From Curtobacterium sp. MCLR17_032 (GTDB lineage: Bacteria > Actinomycetota > Actinomycetes > Actinomycetales > Microbacteriaceae), in NCBI RefSeq assembly GCF_003234795.2, contig NZ_CP126268.1, positions 1,550,001 through 1,614,000 on the forward strand: a stretch of DNA of 64,000 nucleotides, given 5' to 3'. Positions 1 to 10,809 of the stretch are shown here, piece after piece. Every line of letters begins with the position of its first letter. Positions within the stretch are counted from its first letter, which is position 1. Under the pieces are notes generated by a model. It searched no databases. It saw only the letters and a list, made by a program, of their open reading frames with translations, and was not told where the DNA came from. Made by a program: the position numbers and the translations under genes.

Positions 1-624
1 ATGGGCCCCTCCGGTTCCGGCAAGTCCACGCTCATGCACGTCGCCGCCGGCCTCGACCAGGTCACCGGCGGTCGGATCACGATCGACGGCACGGACATCA
101 CCGGGCTCGGCGACCGGGAGCTCACCGAACTCCGTCGCCGCCGCCTCGGGTTCGTGTTCCAGTCGTTCAACCTCGTCCCGACGCTCGACGTCAGCGAGAA
201 CATCCGGCTGCCGTTCCTGCTCGGCGGGCACAAGCCGGACCGCGACGAGACCGCGTGGATCGACCGCCTGGTCGAGATGCTCGGGCTCGGCAACCGCCTG
301 ACCCACCGGCCGCACGAGCTCTCCGGCGGCCAGCAGCAGCGCGTCGCCATCGCCCGCGCCCTCGCCTCGCGTCCGGCCGTCGTCGTCGCGGACGAGCCGA
401 CCGGTGCCCTCGACTCGCGGACCGGGCGGGACGTGCTCGCGATCCTCCGCGGCGCCGCCGACGACTGGGGCCAGAGCGTCGTCATGGTGACGCACGACCC
501 GGTCGCCGCCGCGAACGCCGACCGGATCCTGTTCCTCGCCGACGGCCGCGTCGTCGATGACCGGCCCCGGATGGGTGCCGCCGAGATCTCCGCCACGATG
601 CTCGGCATGGAGGCGGCAGCGTGA
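1..624 (+). CDS. ABC transporter ATP-binding protein, 5'-truncated by window edge
   Basis: ATPase subunit of an ABC exporter of the LolD/MacB/FtsE type, acting at the cytoplasmic face of the membrane with the FtsX-like permease encoded next. Walker A (GPSGSGKST) begins at residue 2 of the visible reading frame, whereas family members carry about 35-40 residues before it, so the true start lies upstream of base 1. The signature LSGGQQQR, Walker B (VVVADEPT) and the switch-region His of VTHD are all present, so the domain looks catalytically complete. The stop overlaps the next GTG start by 4 nt, indicating translational coupling. The substrate cannot be deduced. Confidence 0.9.
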   Translation: MGPSGSGKSTLMHVAAGLDQVTGGRITIDGTDITGLGDRELTELRRRRLGFVFQSFNLVPTLDVSENIRLPFLLGGHKPDRDETAWIDRLVEMLGLGNRLTHRPHELSGGQQQRVAIARALASRPAVVVADEPTGALDSRTGRDVLAILRGAADDWGQSVVMVTHDPVAAANADRILFLADGRVVDDRPRMGAAEISATMLGMEAAA

Positions 625-2024
625 CCGGCAGCATGAACGGCGTCCGGCAGTTCGCCCCGACGATCCTGGTCGCCGCCCTCGGCACGACCTTCGGCTCCGC
701 GCTCGTCATCGCCCCGGGCATCGTCACCGAGGCGATGTCCGCCACCGGCCTCGACGACATCAGCTCGGTCAAGGCCGTGCTGTCGGTGATCGGCTGGCTG
801 GCCCTCGGCATCGCCCTGTACGTGGGCGCCATCGTCACCGCGAACACCTGCGCGACGCTCATCGCCGGGCAGACCCGCGTGATCGCGCTCCAGCGGCTCG
901 TCGGCGCGACCGGTGCCTCGCTCCGTGCCCGGATCACCCGCACCGGACTCGTCGTCGGCCTGCTCGGCGGGCTCATCGGCGCCGTCGTCGGCACCGGGCT
1001 CGCCGCGGTGTTCGTCGCGGTGCTCCGCAGCAACGGCTTCCTGCCCGACCGCTCGTACACGCTCCTGCCCTGGGAGCTCGTGCTGCCAGTGGTCGCCGTC
1101 GTCCTCGCCACCTGGGGTGCCTTCGCCGCCGGGTCCCGACGAGTGCTCACCGTCACCCCGCTGCAGGCGCTGTCCTCGAGCGTCGAGCCGAGCCACGAGG
1201 ACGTCCGTACCGGCACCGCCCGGAAGGTCTGGGCGATCCTGCTCATGACCGTGGGAGCGCTGCTCGCCCTGGTCGGACTGGCCCTCAGCGCGGCGACGCC
1301 CCTGGCGGTCCTGCCCGCGGCACTCGGCGGCTTCGTCTCGTTCGCCGGGGTCGCGGTCGGCGCCACGATCGTGATGCCGCCGATCCTGCAGGCGATCGGG
1401 CGGATCGGGTCCCACGACCCCGTGGTCCTGCTCGCCGGCCGGAACGCGATGCGCGCCCCGGCACGTACGGCCCGCGCCACGATCGGGCTCGTCATCGGCG
1501 TCACGCTGCTCGTCACCTTCGCCGTCGCACTCGGGATCATGCAGCACGTCACCGAGTCCGCCCTGTCCGGGCAGAGCGGCATCACGCCCGCGATGCTCGC
1601 CGAACAGCGTGACTTCTTCCAGCAGCTCGACGCCGTCGTCAGCGTCATCGTCGGCTTCTCGGCCGTGATCGCCGCGGTCGGGGTCGTCAACGCCCTGGCC
1701 CTCGGCGTGCTGCAGCGTCGCCGGGAGCTCGGGCTGCTCCGTGTCCTCGGACTGACCGGGGCGCAGGTCCGGCGGATGATCGTCACCGAGGCCGTCCAGA
1801 TGGTCGTCGCCGCCGTCGTCACCGGGCTCGTGCTCGGCACCGCGTACGGGTGGCTCGGCGGGCAGACACTCCTCGGCACGATCCGTGCCACCACGCCGGT
1901 GCTGCCGCTGACGACGATCGCGGTCGTGGTGGTCGGGGCGCTCGTCCTGGCGGTCGTCGCCACCGTGGCGCCGGTCCGGCGTGCGATGCGCGTACCGCCG
2001 ACGGAGGCGCTGGCGGTCGACTGA
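621..2024 (+). CDS. FtsX-like ABC transporter permease
   Basis: Membrane subunit partner of the preceding ATPase. The 467-residue protein shows about eight hydrophobic segments in two FtsX-like halves. The second half has the motif typical of the family after a membrane helix, RRRELGLLRVLGLTGAQVRR, near residue 370. It starts at GTG within a GTGA overlap with the ATPase stop. Such ABC/FtsX pairs commonly export lipids or peptides, or resist antimicrobial peptides; which of these applies is not visible. A perfect inverted repeat follows 85 nt after the stop and probably ends the operon. Confidence 0.88.
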   Translation: MTGSMNGVRQFAPTILVAALGTTFGSALVIAPGIVTEAMSATGLDDISSVKAVLSVIGWLALGIALYVGAIVTANTCATLIAGQTRVIALQRLVGATGASLRARITRTGLVVGLLGGLIGAVVGTGLAAVFVAVLRSNGFLPDRSYTLLPWELVLPVVAVVLATWGAFAAGSRRVLTVTPLQALSSSVEPSHEDVRTGTARKVWAILLMTVGALLALVGLALSAATPLAVLPAALGGFVSFAGVAVGATIVMPPILQAIGRIGSHDPVVLLAGRNAMRAPARTARATIGLVIGVTLLVTFAVALGIMQHVTESALSGQSGITPAMLAEQRDFFQQLDAVVSVIVGFSAVIAAVGVVNALALGVLQRRRELGLLRVLGLTGAQVRRMIVTEAVQMVVAAVVTGLVLGTAYGWLGGQTLLGTIRATTPVLPLTTIAVVVVGALVLAVVATVAPVRRAMRVPPTEALAVD

Positions 2025-2109
2025 GTGGTGACCGCCGGTGAGGTCGCCGTCACCGTGGGGGTGACGGCGACCGGGTCCGGTCGCCGCGGCCGTGGGGGTG
2101 GCGGCGGCC

Positions 2110-2151
2110 GGACGGGAGGCACGGTGCCAGCGGGTGCCGTGCCTCCCGTCC
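2110..2151. terminator. Intrinsic terminator-like perfect inverted repeat
   Basis: 15-bp perfect arms at 2110-2124 and 2137-2151 with a 12-nt loop, between the FtsX gene and leuA. The arms contain the GACGGGAGGC motif that recurs as inverted pairs elsewhere in the window. There is no clear T tract, as is usual in GC-rich actinobacteria. Confidence 0.75.
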
Positions 2152-2200
2152 GTGACGTGGTCCGTCCGTCACACGGTGCACCGTTCGGGCGCTCCGGTGC

Positions 2201-2206
2201 TAGCGT
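2201..2206 (+). promoter_or_regulatory. -10 box of the leuA leader transcript
   Basis: TAGCGT, a TANNNT-type -10 element, ends 7 nt before the ATG of the leader peptide. A start site at or next to that ATG would make the leader peptide the first thing on a leaderless mRNA. Inferred from spacing only. Confidence 0.6.
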
Positions 2207-2208
2207 GA

Positions 2209-4095
<1,887 letters not shown>

Positions 4096-4109
4096 TCCGC
4101 GTCGGTCCG

Positions 4110-4151
4110 GGACGGGAGGCGCGGTGCGGGCCCGCACCGCGCCTCCCGTCC
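4110..4151. terminator. 42-bp perfect palindrome downstream of leuA
   Basis: Arms 4110-4130 and 4131-4151 are exact reverse complements with no spacer. They contain the GACGGGAGGC/GCCTCCCGTC motif. The element sits 14 nt after the leuA stop and is probably its terminator. Confidence 0.75.
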
Positions 4152-4184
4152 GTCCCCTCCCGCCGTCCCGCCGCCCGCGCCTGC

Positions 4185-4280
4185 GTCGAGGTCGCGCATC
4201 CTGCCGTCTGGCGGCCGCCGCGCCGGCAGTTCCCGCGATCTCGGCGATCACCACGCGGCGGGTCGTGCGACCTCGGCGAG
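4185..4280. repeat. Intergenic repeat of the GAGGTCGC/GCGACCTC family
   Basis: TCGAGGTCGCGCATCCTGCCG starts at 4186 and its near-inverse (GTGCGACCTCGGCGA) ends at 4279, bounding a GC-rich segment of about 95 bp. The same half-sequences recur at 29.82-30.03 kb. It lies in the gap between leuA and recO and has no recognisable coding function. Confidence 0.5.
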
Positions 4281-4306
4281 CGGGCGGAGGTGTCGGCGGG
4301 GCGGGG

Positions 4307-4312
4307 GATACT
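4307..4312 (+). promoter_or_regulatory. Candidate -10 box of recO (leaderless)
   Basis: GATACT lies exactly 6 nt before the recO ATG, the same spacing as other start-proximal -10 boxes in this window. It suggests a leaderless recO-uppS transcript. Confidence 0.45.
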
Positions 4313-4318
4313 GGGGAC

Positions 4319-5164
4319 ATGCCGCTGTACCGGGACGAGTGCGTCGTGTTGCGCACCCACAAGCTCGGTGAGGCCGACCGCATCGTCACGATGCTCAGCC
4401 GGGAGCACGGCAAGATCCGCGCCGTCGCGAAGGGCGTGCGCCGGACCGCGTCGAAGTTCGGCTCGCGGCTCGAGCCCTTCATGGTCGTCGACGCCCAGTT
4501 CTACGATGGCCGCTCGCTCGACATCGTCACGCAGGCGGAGTCCCTCGGCGCGTACGGAGCCCGCATCGTCGCCGACTACGGCGCCTACACGGCGGCGAGT
4601 GCGATGGTCGAGACCGCCGACCGACTGAGCGAGGCGGACGCGGGGCTGCAGCAGTACCTGTTGCTCGTCGGAGCGCTGCGGTCGCTGTCGCGCGGTGAAC
4701 ACCAGCCGAGTGCGACCCTCGACTCGTACCTCCTCCGCGCGATGAGCATCGCCGGGTGGGCACCCTCGTTCAGCGACTGCGCGGTCACCGGGGAGCCCGG
4801 GCCGCACTCGGCGTTCGTCGTGCAGCTCGGCGGGGTCGTGGCGGACTCGGCCGCGCCTCCCGGCACGCCACGGTTGGACCCGGCGACGCTCGCCGTCCTC
4901 GGACAGCTGCTGGCCGGGGACTGGGGGAGCGTCGACGTGACCGACGAGCGGACGAGATCGCGGGCCTCCGGCGTGGTCGCGGCGTACGCGCAGTGGCACC
5001 TGGAACGATCGCTCCGTTCGTTGCCGCACGTCGACCGCACCGAGCACCCGTCACCGCTCGCCCCGCACCCCGGTGGTGTGCCGGCGGCGGTCGCAGCGGT
5101 GCCGGCACCTGCCGTGCCGACACCGGACGACCACGACCCCGCCCTCGGAGGAACCCGCGCATGA
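4319..5164 (+). CDS. recO: DNA repair protein RecO
   Basis: Recombination mediator of the RecFOR pathway: anneals strands and loads RecA on SSB-coated DNA. The N-terminal OB fold (about 1-80) begins [20 protein letters not shown] and is followed by the helical domain. The region that carries a four-Cys zinc site in mycobacterial RecO is altered: only [11 protein letters not shown] keeps one Cys, and the second Cys pair is replaced ([12 protein letters not shown]). The C-terminus (about 235-281) is Pro/Ala-rich and looks disordered. I chose the ATG at 4319 because the family's N-terminus begins there and a -10-like box lies 6 nt upstream. It overlaps uppS by 4 nt (ATGA). Confidence 0.93.
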   Translation: MPLYRDECVVLRTHKLGEADRIVTMLSREHGKIRAVAKGVRRTASKFGSRLEPFMVVDAQFYDGRSLDIVTQAESLGAYGARIVADYGAYTAASAMVETADRLSEADAGLQQYLLLVGALRSLSRGEHQPSATLDSYLLRAMSIAGWAPSFSDCAVTGEPGPHSAFVVQLGGVVADSAAPPGTPRLDPATLAVLGQLLAGDWGSVDVTDERTRSRASGVVAAYAQWHLERSLRSLPHVDRTEHPSPLAPHPGGVPAAVAAVPAPAVPTPDDHDPALGGTRA

Positions 5165-5961
5165 GCCCTCGCCGTCCCGCTGCCGAACCGGGCCCCTTCC
5201 TGCCGGTCGACTGGACCGGCGAGCAGCCCCCGGCGATCCCGAAGCGCTTCGTGCCCGGCCACGTGGCGATCGTGATGGACGGCAACGGCCGGTGGGCGAA
5301 CCAGCGCGGCCTCACCCGGATCGAGGGGCACAAGGCGGGTGAGGCCTCGTTGCTCGACGTCGTCGCCGGTGCGATCCAGATCGGTGTCACGCACGTGTCC
5401 GCGTATGCGTTCTCGACCGAGAACTGGAAGCGCTCACCCGAAGAGGTCCGGTTCCTCATGGGCTTCAACCGCGACGTCATCCGCCGCCGCCGCGACCAGC
5501 TGCACGAGTGGGGCGTGCGGGTCCGCTGGGCCGGGCGCACCCCGAGGCTCTGGCGCAGTGTCATCGACGAGCTGCAGACCGCCGAGGAGATGACGGCCGG
5601 CAACGACGTCCTGACGCTGACGATGTGCGTCAACTACGGCGGCCGGAACGAGATCGCCGACGCGGTGCGGTCCATCGCGGACGACGTCGCCGCGGGACGC
5701 CTCAAGCCGAGCCAGGTGACCGAGAAGACCCTGGCGAAGCGGCTGTACGTGCCGGAGCTGCCGGACGTCGACCTGTTCCTCCGCAGTTCGGGGGAGCAGC
5801 GGACGAGCAACTTCCTGCTGTGGCAGTCGGCGTACGCCGAGATGGTGTTCCTCGACCGGCTCTGGCCCGACTTCCGACGCACCGACCTGTGGGGGGCGAT
5901 CGAGGAGTACGCCAGCCGCGACCGTCGCTACGGCGGCGCGGTCGACACGCCGACGGCGTAG
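5161..5961 (+). CDS. uppS: Isoprenyl diphosphate synthase (undecaprenyl/decaprenyl type)
   Basis: cis-Prenyltransferase that makes the polyprenyl diphosphate lipid carrier for peptidoglycan and other wall polymers. The catalytic Asp is D40 in [15 protein letters not shown]; other family motifs are FSTENWKR and the C-terminal [18 protein letters not shown]. At 266 residues it matches the longer actinobacterial enzymes. The product chain length (C50 or C55) cannot be read from sequence here. Coupled to recO through an ATGA overlap, the usual actinobacterial recO-uppS arrangement. Confidence 0.96.
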   Translation: MSPRRPAAEPGPFLPVDWTGEQPPAIPKRFVPGHVAIVMDGNGRWANQRGLTRIEGHKAGEASLLDVVAGAIQIGVTHVSAYAFSTENWKRSPEEVRFLMGFNRDVIRRRRDQLHEWGVRVRWAGRTPRLWRSVIDELQTAEEMTAGNDVLTLTMCVNYGGRNEIADAVRSIADDVAAGRLKPSQVTEKTLAKRLYVPELPDVDLFLRSSGEQRTSNFLLWQSAYAEMVFLDRLWPDFRRTDLWGAIEEYASRDRRYGGAVDTPTA

Positions 5962-5994
5962 CGCGGCGGCCGCGGCCCGCGCGCCGCCCGCGTG

Positions 5995-6066
5995 GCCGAG
6001 GCTCGGCCCCGCGGACATGTTGCGCCGTTCGGAGGCCGCAATGTGTCCGCTCAGCCGAGGCTCGGC
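5995..6066. repeat. Intergenic repeat A, copy 1
   Basis: A unit of about 72 bp with core GCGGACATGTTGCG...CGCAATGTGTCCGC, itself an imperfect inverted repeat (7 bp plus 5 bp arms with a 2-nt mismatch), flanked by GCCGAGGCTCGGC. It repeats exactly 180 bp downstream. Together with the spacer it fills the 321-bp gap 5962-6282 between uppS and the LysR gene; no gene is supported there. Confidence 0.75.
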
Positions 6067-6174
6067 GCGCGCCCGGGTGACGGCGGGCGCGGCTGGCCGC
6101 GCGGCGGCGCGGCCGGCGTGCGCCCGGCTGGGCCGCGCGCCGCGGGCCGCGGGCCTCGCGCCGTGCCCGGCGGG

Positions 6175-6246
6175 GCCGAGGCTCGGCCCCGCGGACATGT
6201 TCCGCCGTTCGGAGGCCGCGATGTGTCCGCTCACGCGAGCCTCGGC
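6175..6246. repeat. Intergenic repeat A, copy 2
   Basis: Near-identical to the copy at 5995-6066, with a few substitutions (for example TTGCG to TTCCG in the left arm, GCAAT to GCGAT in the right arm). Both copies are in the same orientation. The 108-bp spacer is extremely GC-rich and unremarkable otherwise. Confidence 0.75.
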
Positions 6247-6282
6247 GCTGGCCGACGGGCCGGCGCGGGCGTCGCGGCCGCG

Positions 6283-7269
6283 TCAGGCGAGCAGGTGGGC
6301 CGCGGAGCGGACCGCATCGAGCGCCGCACGGACACTCGGCACGCGGTCCGCTCCGCGGGCGACGACGACCTCGACGCGGCGCGCCAGGTCGTCGTCCACG
6401 GGGTCGATCGCGACGCCGGCCGGGATGACCGTCGTGGCGAGGGCCAGCCGGGGGAGCAGCGCCACCCCGAGCCCCGCGGCGACGAGCCCCACGACCGCGG
6501 CCGCGTTGTCCGTCTCGAGGACGATGTCCGGCGTGAACCCCGCGCTCGCGCACGAGGCGAGCAGGTGCCCCCGGCAGCGCGGACACCCACCGATCCAGCG
6601 GGCGTCGCGGTGGGACGCGAGGTCCACGACGGTCGAGCCGCCGGGGCGGAGGGGAGCCGGGCCTCCCGTCACGAGCGGCTGGCCGGCAGCGACGGGCTCG
6701 CTCGCGACGGGCGGCTGGGCGGCAGCGACCGGCGTGACGAGCGCGAGCGGGTCGCGGCCGAGCGCCCGGGTGACGAGTCCCGGGTCGGGGACGGCACCGA
6801 CCTCGTCGCCGACGTAGGTGAAGGTGAGGGCGACGTCGACCTCACCACCGCGGAGCAGGTCGAGCGCCTCGGGAGGCTCGACCTCGACGTACGAGGTCGT
6901 CACCCCCGGCGCCGTCGCGGCCAGGCGCGCGAGCACCGCGGGCACGAGGGCAGAGGACGCGCTCGGGAACCCCGCGAGCCGGACACGCCCGCGGGTGAGT
7001 CCGCCGACGGCGTCGAGGTCCTCGCGCGCCGCGGTCAGCGCCGCCTGGACGTGCAGGGCGTGGTCGGCGAGCACCTGGCCGGCGTGCGTCAGGGTCGCGC
7101 CGCGGCCGCCCCGCAGGACCAGCGCGTGCCCGAGGCGCTGCTCGGCCCGGGTCAGGAGCTGGCTGACGGCCGGTTGGCTCGACCCGAGTGCAGCGGCCGC
7201 CCGGGTGATCGACCCGCTGTCGGCGACGGCGCGCAGGACCTTGAGTAGCTGGGGGTCGATGTCGTCCAT
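6283..7269 (-). CDS. LysR-family transcriptional regulator
   Basis: DNA-binding regulator. The winged helix-turn-helix occupies residues 1-60 (LLKVLRAVADSGSITRAAAALGSSQPAVSQ) and is followed by a substrate-binding domain of the periplasmic-protein fold. A CPRC/CASC cysteine cluster near residue 225 is unusual for the family and might sense redox or metal, but that is speculation. The ATG at 7269 is preferred over the adjacent GTG at 7272. It is divergent from the class V aminotransferase-like gene across only 71 bp, so it probably controls that gene and itself. Confidence 0.9.
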   Translation of the reverse strand: MDDIDPQLLKVLRAVADSGSITRAAAALGSSQPAVSQLLTRAEQRLGHALVLRGGRGATLTHAGQVLADHALHVQAALTAAREDLDAVGGLTRGRVRLAGFPSASSALVPAVLARLAATAPGVTTSYVEVEPPEALDLLRGGEVDVALTFTYVGDEVGAVPDPGLVTRALGRDPLALVTPVAAAQPPVASEPVAAGQPLVTGGPAPLRPGGSTVVDLASHRDARWIGGCPRCRGHLLASCASAGFTPDIVLETDNAAAVVGLVAAGLGVALLPRLALATTVIPAGVAIDPVDDDLARRVEVVVARGADRVPSVRAALDAVRSAAHLLA

Positions 7270-7340
7270 CACACGATGTTACCGGTGGCACAACGAACCT
7301 GCTCTGGCGTGATGGCTCGGGCGGCGGGACCCTGTCGGAC

Positions 7341-8405
7341 ATGGACTCGTTCCCCGCCGGCCGCGGCTACCTCGCGGCGTGCACCGCCGGACTCCCGTCG
7401 CACGGCACGCTCGCCGCGCAGCGCGCCGACCTGGACGCGTGGTCCCGAGGCGAGTCCTCGCCCGCCCACTACGGTGCCCTCGTCGAGGAGGGACGCGCGC
7501 TCTTCGCCGACCTGGTCGGTGTGCCGGCAGCGCAGGTCGCGACCGGGTCCCAGACCTCGGTGATGGCCGCCGTCGTCGCCGACGCCCTGCCGGACGGCGC
7601 CGAGGTGGTCGTCCCGGACGGCGACTTCAGCTCCGTCGTCTTCCCCTTCCTGGCGCAGGCACACCGCGGCGTGCGCGTCCGGAGCGTCCCCCTCGCCGAG
7701 CTCGCCGCCTCGATCGGCCCCGACACCGCGCTCGTCGCCTGGTCCGTCGTGCAGTCCGCCACCGGCATCGTCACCGACCCGGCGCCCGTCCTCGACGCGG
7801 CCCGACGGGTCGGTGCGCTGACGCTCTGCGACCTGACCCAGGCCGCCGGGGTCCTGCCCGTCGCCGCCGCGCCGTTCGACATCACGATCACGCACACCTA
7901 CAAGTGGCTCTGCGCTCCTCGCGGCGTCGCGTTCATGACGCTCTCCGACACCGCGCTCGGCCGCCTGCGCCCCGTCCAGGCCGGGTGGTACGCGGGCGAG
8001 GACGTCTGGTCCTCCTGCTACGGACCCGCCATGCACCTGGCCGACGACGCCCGCCGCTTCGACGTCTCGCCGGCCTGGCAGGCGTGGCCCGGAGCGGTGG
8101 CCGCACTCCGGCACGCCGTCTCGCTCGACGCGCACACGACCTGGAGGCACGCCACCGGACTCGCAGACCGGCTCTGCGACGCGCTCGGGGCGGCCCGGCA
8201 AGGACGCGGCACGGGTGGGCAGGCGATCGTCACGTTCCCCGACGCCGACGGCACCGGCCTGCGGGCGCTCACGGCCGCGGGCATCACCGCGTCGGGGCGG
8301 GCCGGACGGCTGCGGATCGCGTTCCACCTCTGGAACGACGAGGACGACGTGACCGACGTGGCGGCGGCGCTGGCGGGGGTGGAGCCTGGCGCGTCGGGGC
8401 GGTGA
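7341..8405 (+). CDS. Aminotransferase class V-fold PLP-dependent enzyme
   Basis: PLP enzyme of the aminotransferase class V/kynureninase-like fold, 354 residues. The Schiff-base lysine is probably K188 in [12 protein letters not shown] and the pyridine-nitrogen Asp D164 in LCDLTQAAG, both at family positions. The substrate is unknown; kynureninase, cysteine desulfurase-like and isopenicillin-epimerase-like enzymes all share this architecture. It starts at ATG after the divergent LysR promoter region and is probably regulated by that LysR protein. No dedicated SufU/IscU partner is nearby, which argues against a Fe-S cluster role. Confidence 0.85.
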   Translation: MDSFPAGRGYLAACTAGLPSHGTLAAQRADLDAWSRGESSPAHYGALVEEGRALFADLVGVPAAQVATGSQTSVMAAVVADALPDGAEVVVPDGDFSSVVFPFLAQAHRGVRVRSVPLAELAASIGPDTALVAWSVVQSATGIVTDPAPVLDAARRVGALTLCDLTQAAGVLPVAAAPFDITITHTYKWLCAPRGVAFMTLSDTALGRLRPVQAGWYAGEDVWSSCYGPAMHLADDARRFDVSPAWQAWPGAVAALRHAVSLDAHTTWRHATGLADRLCDALGAARQGRGTGGQAIVTFPDADGTGLRALTAAGITASGRAGRLRIAFHLWNDEDDVTDVAAALAGVEPGASGR

Positions 8406-8442
8406 GGGACGGGGCGGCGGTGGGTCGGGCCTCCCGGGCCGC

Positions 8443-8448
8443 TAGCAT
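8443..8448 (+). promoter_or_regulatory. Candidate -10 box of glyS
   Basis: TAGCAT, matching the TANNNT type seen throughout, about 55 nt before the glyS GTG. A single GGGCCTCCCG motif sits just upstream at about 8428. Confidence 0.5.
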
Positions 8449-8503
8449 TGCCGGGTCCGACCGCACACCGAGCACCCAGCTCGGCGAACTCAGGAGCACC
8501 TCA

Positions 8504-9889
8504 GTGGCACAGCCCTCCCGTCTCGACAGCGTCATCGCCCTGGCCAAGCGCCGTGGGTTCGTCTTCCAGTCGGGGGAGATCTACGGCGGATCCCGCTCCG
8601 CGTGGGACTACGGGCCCCTCGGTGTCGAGCTCAAGGAGAACATCAAGCGCCAGTGGTGGCAGCGGTTCGTCCGCGGCCGTGGCGACATGGTTGGCCTGGA
8701 CTCCGCCGTCATCCTGCCCCGCAAGGTATGGGAGGCCTCCGGCCACGTCGCGACGTTCACCGACCCGCTCGTCGAGTGCCTGCACTGCCACCACCGCTTC
8801 CGCGAGGACCACCTGCTCGAGGCGTTCCAGGCCAAGAAGGGCCGCGCTCCCGAGGGCGGCATGGCCGAGATCGCGTGCCCGAACTGCGGCACCCGCGGCG
8901 AGTGGACCGAGCCCCGCGAGTTCAGCGGCATGCTCAAGACCTACCTCGGCCCGGTCGAGTCGGAGGAGGGCCTGAACTTCCTGCGCCCCGAGACCGCCCA
9001 GGGCATCTTCGTCGACTTCGCGCAGGTCGTCACGACCAGCCGCATGAAGCCCCCGTTCGGCATCGGCCAGGTCGGCAAGGCGTTCCGCAACGAGATCACG
9101 CCCGGCAACTTCATCTTCCGGACCCGCGAGTTCGAGCAGATGGAGATCGAGTACTTCGTGCCGCCGGCCTCGGCCGAGGAGCACTACGAGCAGTGGATCG
9201 CCGACGCCGTCGCGTTCTACACCGACCTCGGCATCGACCCGGAGAACCTCCGCCGCTTCGACGTGCCGGACGGGGAGCGCGCGCACTACTCCGACGCGAC
9301 CGCCGACATCGAGTACCGCTTCGGGTTCGCCGGCACCGAGTGGGGCGAGCTCATGGGCGTCGCGAACCGCACCGACTTCGACCTCAAGAACCACATCGAG
9401 GCGTCCGGTCAGGACCTGCGCTACTTCGACCAGGCCGCGAACGAGAAGTACGTGCCGTACGTCATCGAGCCGTCGTTCGGTCTGACCCGTGCGCTGATGG
9501 CGTTCCTGCTCGACTCGTACCACGAGGACGAGGCCCCGAACGCGAAGGGCGGCGTCGACAAGCGCACCGTCCTGCGCCTCGACCCGCGTCTGGCGCCCGT
9601 GAAGGCCGCGGTCCTGCCGCTGTCCCGCAACGAGCAGCTCTCGCCGGTCGCCCGCGGCCTGGCTGACGACCTGCGCAAGAACTGGAACGTGGACTTCGAC
9701 GACGCCGGTGCGATCGGCCGTCGATACCGTCGCCACGACGAGATCGGCACGCCGTTCTGCATCACGGTCGACTTCGACACGCTCGAGGACAAGGCCGTGA
9801 CCGTGCGCGAGCGCGACACCATGGGCCAGGAGCGCGTGTCGCTCGACCGCCTGCAGGGCTTCCTGGCCGAGCGGCTGCTCGGCGCGTAG
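8504..9889 (+). CDS. glyS: Glycyl-tRNA synthetase (alpha2 type)
   Basis: Class II aminoacyl-tRNA synthetase charging tRNA-Gly. The 461-residue single-chain form is the one usual in actinobacteria. It begins with the conserved [20 protein letters not shown]; a zinc-ribbon-like insert has C92-x2-C95 and C125-x2-C128; class II motif 2 is seen around [20 protein letters not shown], and the C-terminal anticodon-binding domain follows. The GTG start at 8504 has an AGGAG at suitable distance. A strong inverted repeat downstream closes the unit. Confidence 0.97.
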   Translation: MAQPSRLDSVIALAKRRGFVFQSGEIYGGSRSAWDYGPLGVELKENIKRQWWQRFVRGRGDMVGLDSAVILPRKVWEASGHVATFTDPLVECLHCHHRFREDHLLEAFQAKKGRAPEGGMAEIACPNCGTRGEWTEPREFSGMLKTYLGPVESEEGLNFLRPETAQGIFVDFAQVVTTSRMKPPFGIGQVGKAFRNEITPGNFIFRTREFEQMEIEYFVPPASAEEHYEQWIADAVAFYTDLGIDPENLRRFDVPDGERAHYSDATADIEYRFGFAGTEWGELMGVANRTDFDLKNHIEASGQDLRYFDQAANEKYVPYVIEPSFGLTRALMAFLLDSYHEDEAPNAKGGVDKRTVLRLDPRLAPVKAAVLPLSRNEQLSPVARGLADDLRKNWNVDFDDAGAIGRRYRRHDEIGTPFCITVDFDTLEDKAVTVRERDTMGQERVSLDRLQGFLAERLLGA

Positions 9890-9956
9890 CGCGGCGCGGG
9901 GCTGGTGGCTGGGCTGCCGGCCGATGGCGCGCCGCCGGCTGGCGCCGATCGGACCC

Positions 9957-10016
9957 GCACAACAGAAACCGCCCCGAACCTCGGGATCCCGTGGCGCGGG
10001 GCGGTTTCCGTTGTGC
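9957..10016. terminator. Bidirectional-looking terminator after glyS
   Basis: 20-bp arms at 9957-9976 and 9997-10016 with one mismatch; the arms include GAAACCGCCCCG/CGGGGCGGTTTC, and the loop holds its own palindrome (CGGGATCCCG). It lies 67 nt after the glyS stop. Confidence 0.75.
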
Positions 10017-10089
10017 GCAGCCGGACGACACCGGCCGGCCGCGGCGGCGGGCGCGGGAATGCGGCGGCGGCGTCGGCGTTGGGGTCAGC

Positions 10090-10809
10090 ATGAACGACTC
10101 CGTGAAGGTCGATGTCTGGTCGGACATCGCCTGCCCCTGGTGCTACATCGGCAAGCGCAAGTTCGAGGCGGGCGTCTCCGCGTTCGGCGGCCCGGTCGAG
10201 GTCGAGTACCACTCCTTCGAACTGAGCCCCGACACCCCCGTCGACTTCGAGGGCTCCGAGGCCGAGTTCCTCTCGCAGCACAAGGGCCTGCCGGTCGAGC
10301 AGGCGCAGCAGATGATCGACCAGGTCGCCGGCATCGCCGCCCAGGTCGACCTGCACTACGACTACGACGCCCTCCGCCACACCAACACGGTCAAGGCACA
10401 CCAGGTGATCCACCTCGCCAAGCAGCACGGCAAGCAGCTCGAGATGGTCGAGCGCCTCTTCGCCGCCTACTTCGAGCGCGGCGAGCACGTCGGGCAGGAC
10501 GACTCGCTGGCCGACCTGGCCGCCGAGGTCGGGATCGACCGGGACGAGGTACTGGCCACCCTCCGCGACGACAGCCAGCTCGCCGCGGTCCGCGCCGACC
10601 AGTCCCAGGCGCAGGCCTACGGCATCAACGGCGTCCCGTTCTTCGTCATCGACGGCAAGTACGGCGTCTCTGGCGCTCAGGACCCGGCCGCGTTCGAGCA
10701 GGTCCTCCGCCAGGTGGTCGCGCTCCGCGAGTCGACGCCCGCCGAGGTGGCCGAGGCTGCCCAGCGTGCCGACGACGATGCGGCAGCGGACGCCGGGGTG
10801 ACCCGATGA
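10090..10809 (+). CDS. DsbA-family oxidoreductase (FrnE-like)
   Basis: Thioredoxin-fold dithiol oxidoreductase of the FrnE/DsbA superfamily, 239 residues. The active site CPWC is at residues 15-18 (VWSDIACPWCYIGKRKFE), the alpha-helical insert follows, and the cis-Pro loop is GINGVPFFVIDGKYGVSGAQ. There is no signal peptide, so it is cytoplasmic, as FrnE proteins usually are. The specific substrate is unknown; roles in redox stress or polyketide isomerisation are known for relatives. The stop overlaps the next small gene by 4 nt (ATGA). Confidence 0.9.
   Translation: MNDSVKVDVWSDIACPWCYIGKRKFEAGVSAFGGPVEVEYHSFELSPDTPVDFEGSEAEFLSQHKGLPVEQAQQMIDQVAGIAAQVDLHYDYDALRHTNTVKAHQVIHLAKQHGKQLEMVERLFAAYFERGEHVGQDDSLADLAAEVGIDRDEVLATLRDDSQLAAVRADQSQAQAYGINGVPFFVIDGKYGVSGAQDPAAFEQVLRQVVALRESTPAEVAEAAQRADDDAAADAGVTR

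Noticed and set aside
482..2122. Long minus-strand open frame (546 codons) opposite the ABC exporter genes
   Set aside because: It is the GC-rich shadow of the FtsX-like and ATPase genes: Thr/Ala/Arg/Pro composition, no family motif, and the plus-strand genes are clear.
5434..6234. Minus-strand frame spanning the uppS 3' half and the repeats, with the peptide SGHIAASERRNMSAG twice
   Set aside because: The downstream part is a shadow of uppS and the rest is produced by a repeat pair 180 bp apart; no start site or conserved domain supports a protein. The repeat itself is reported.
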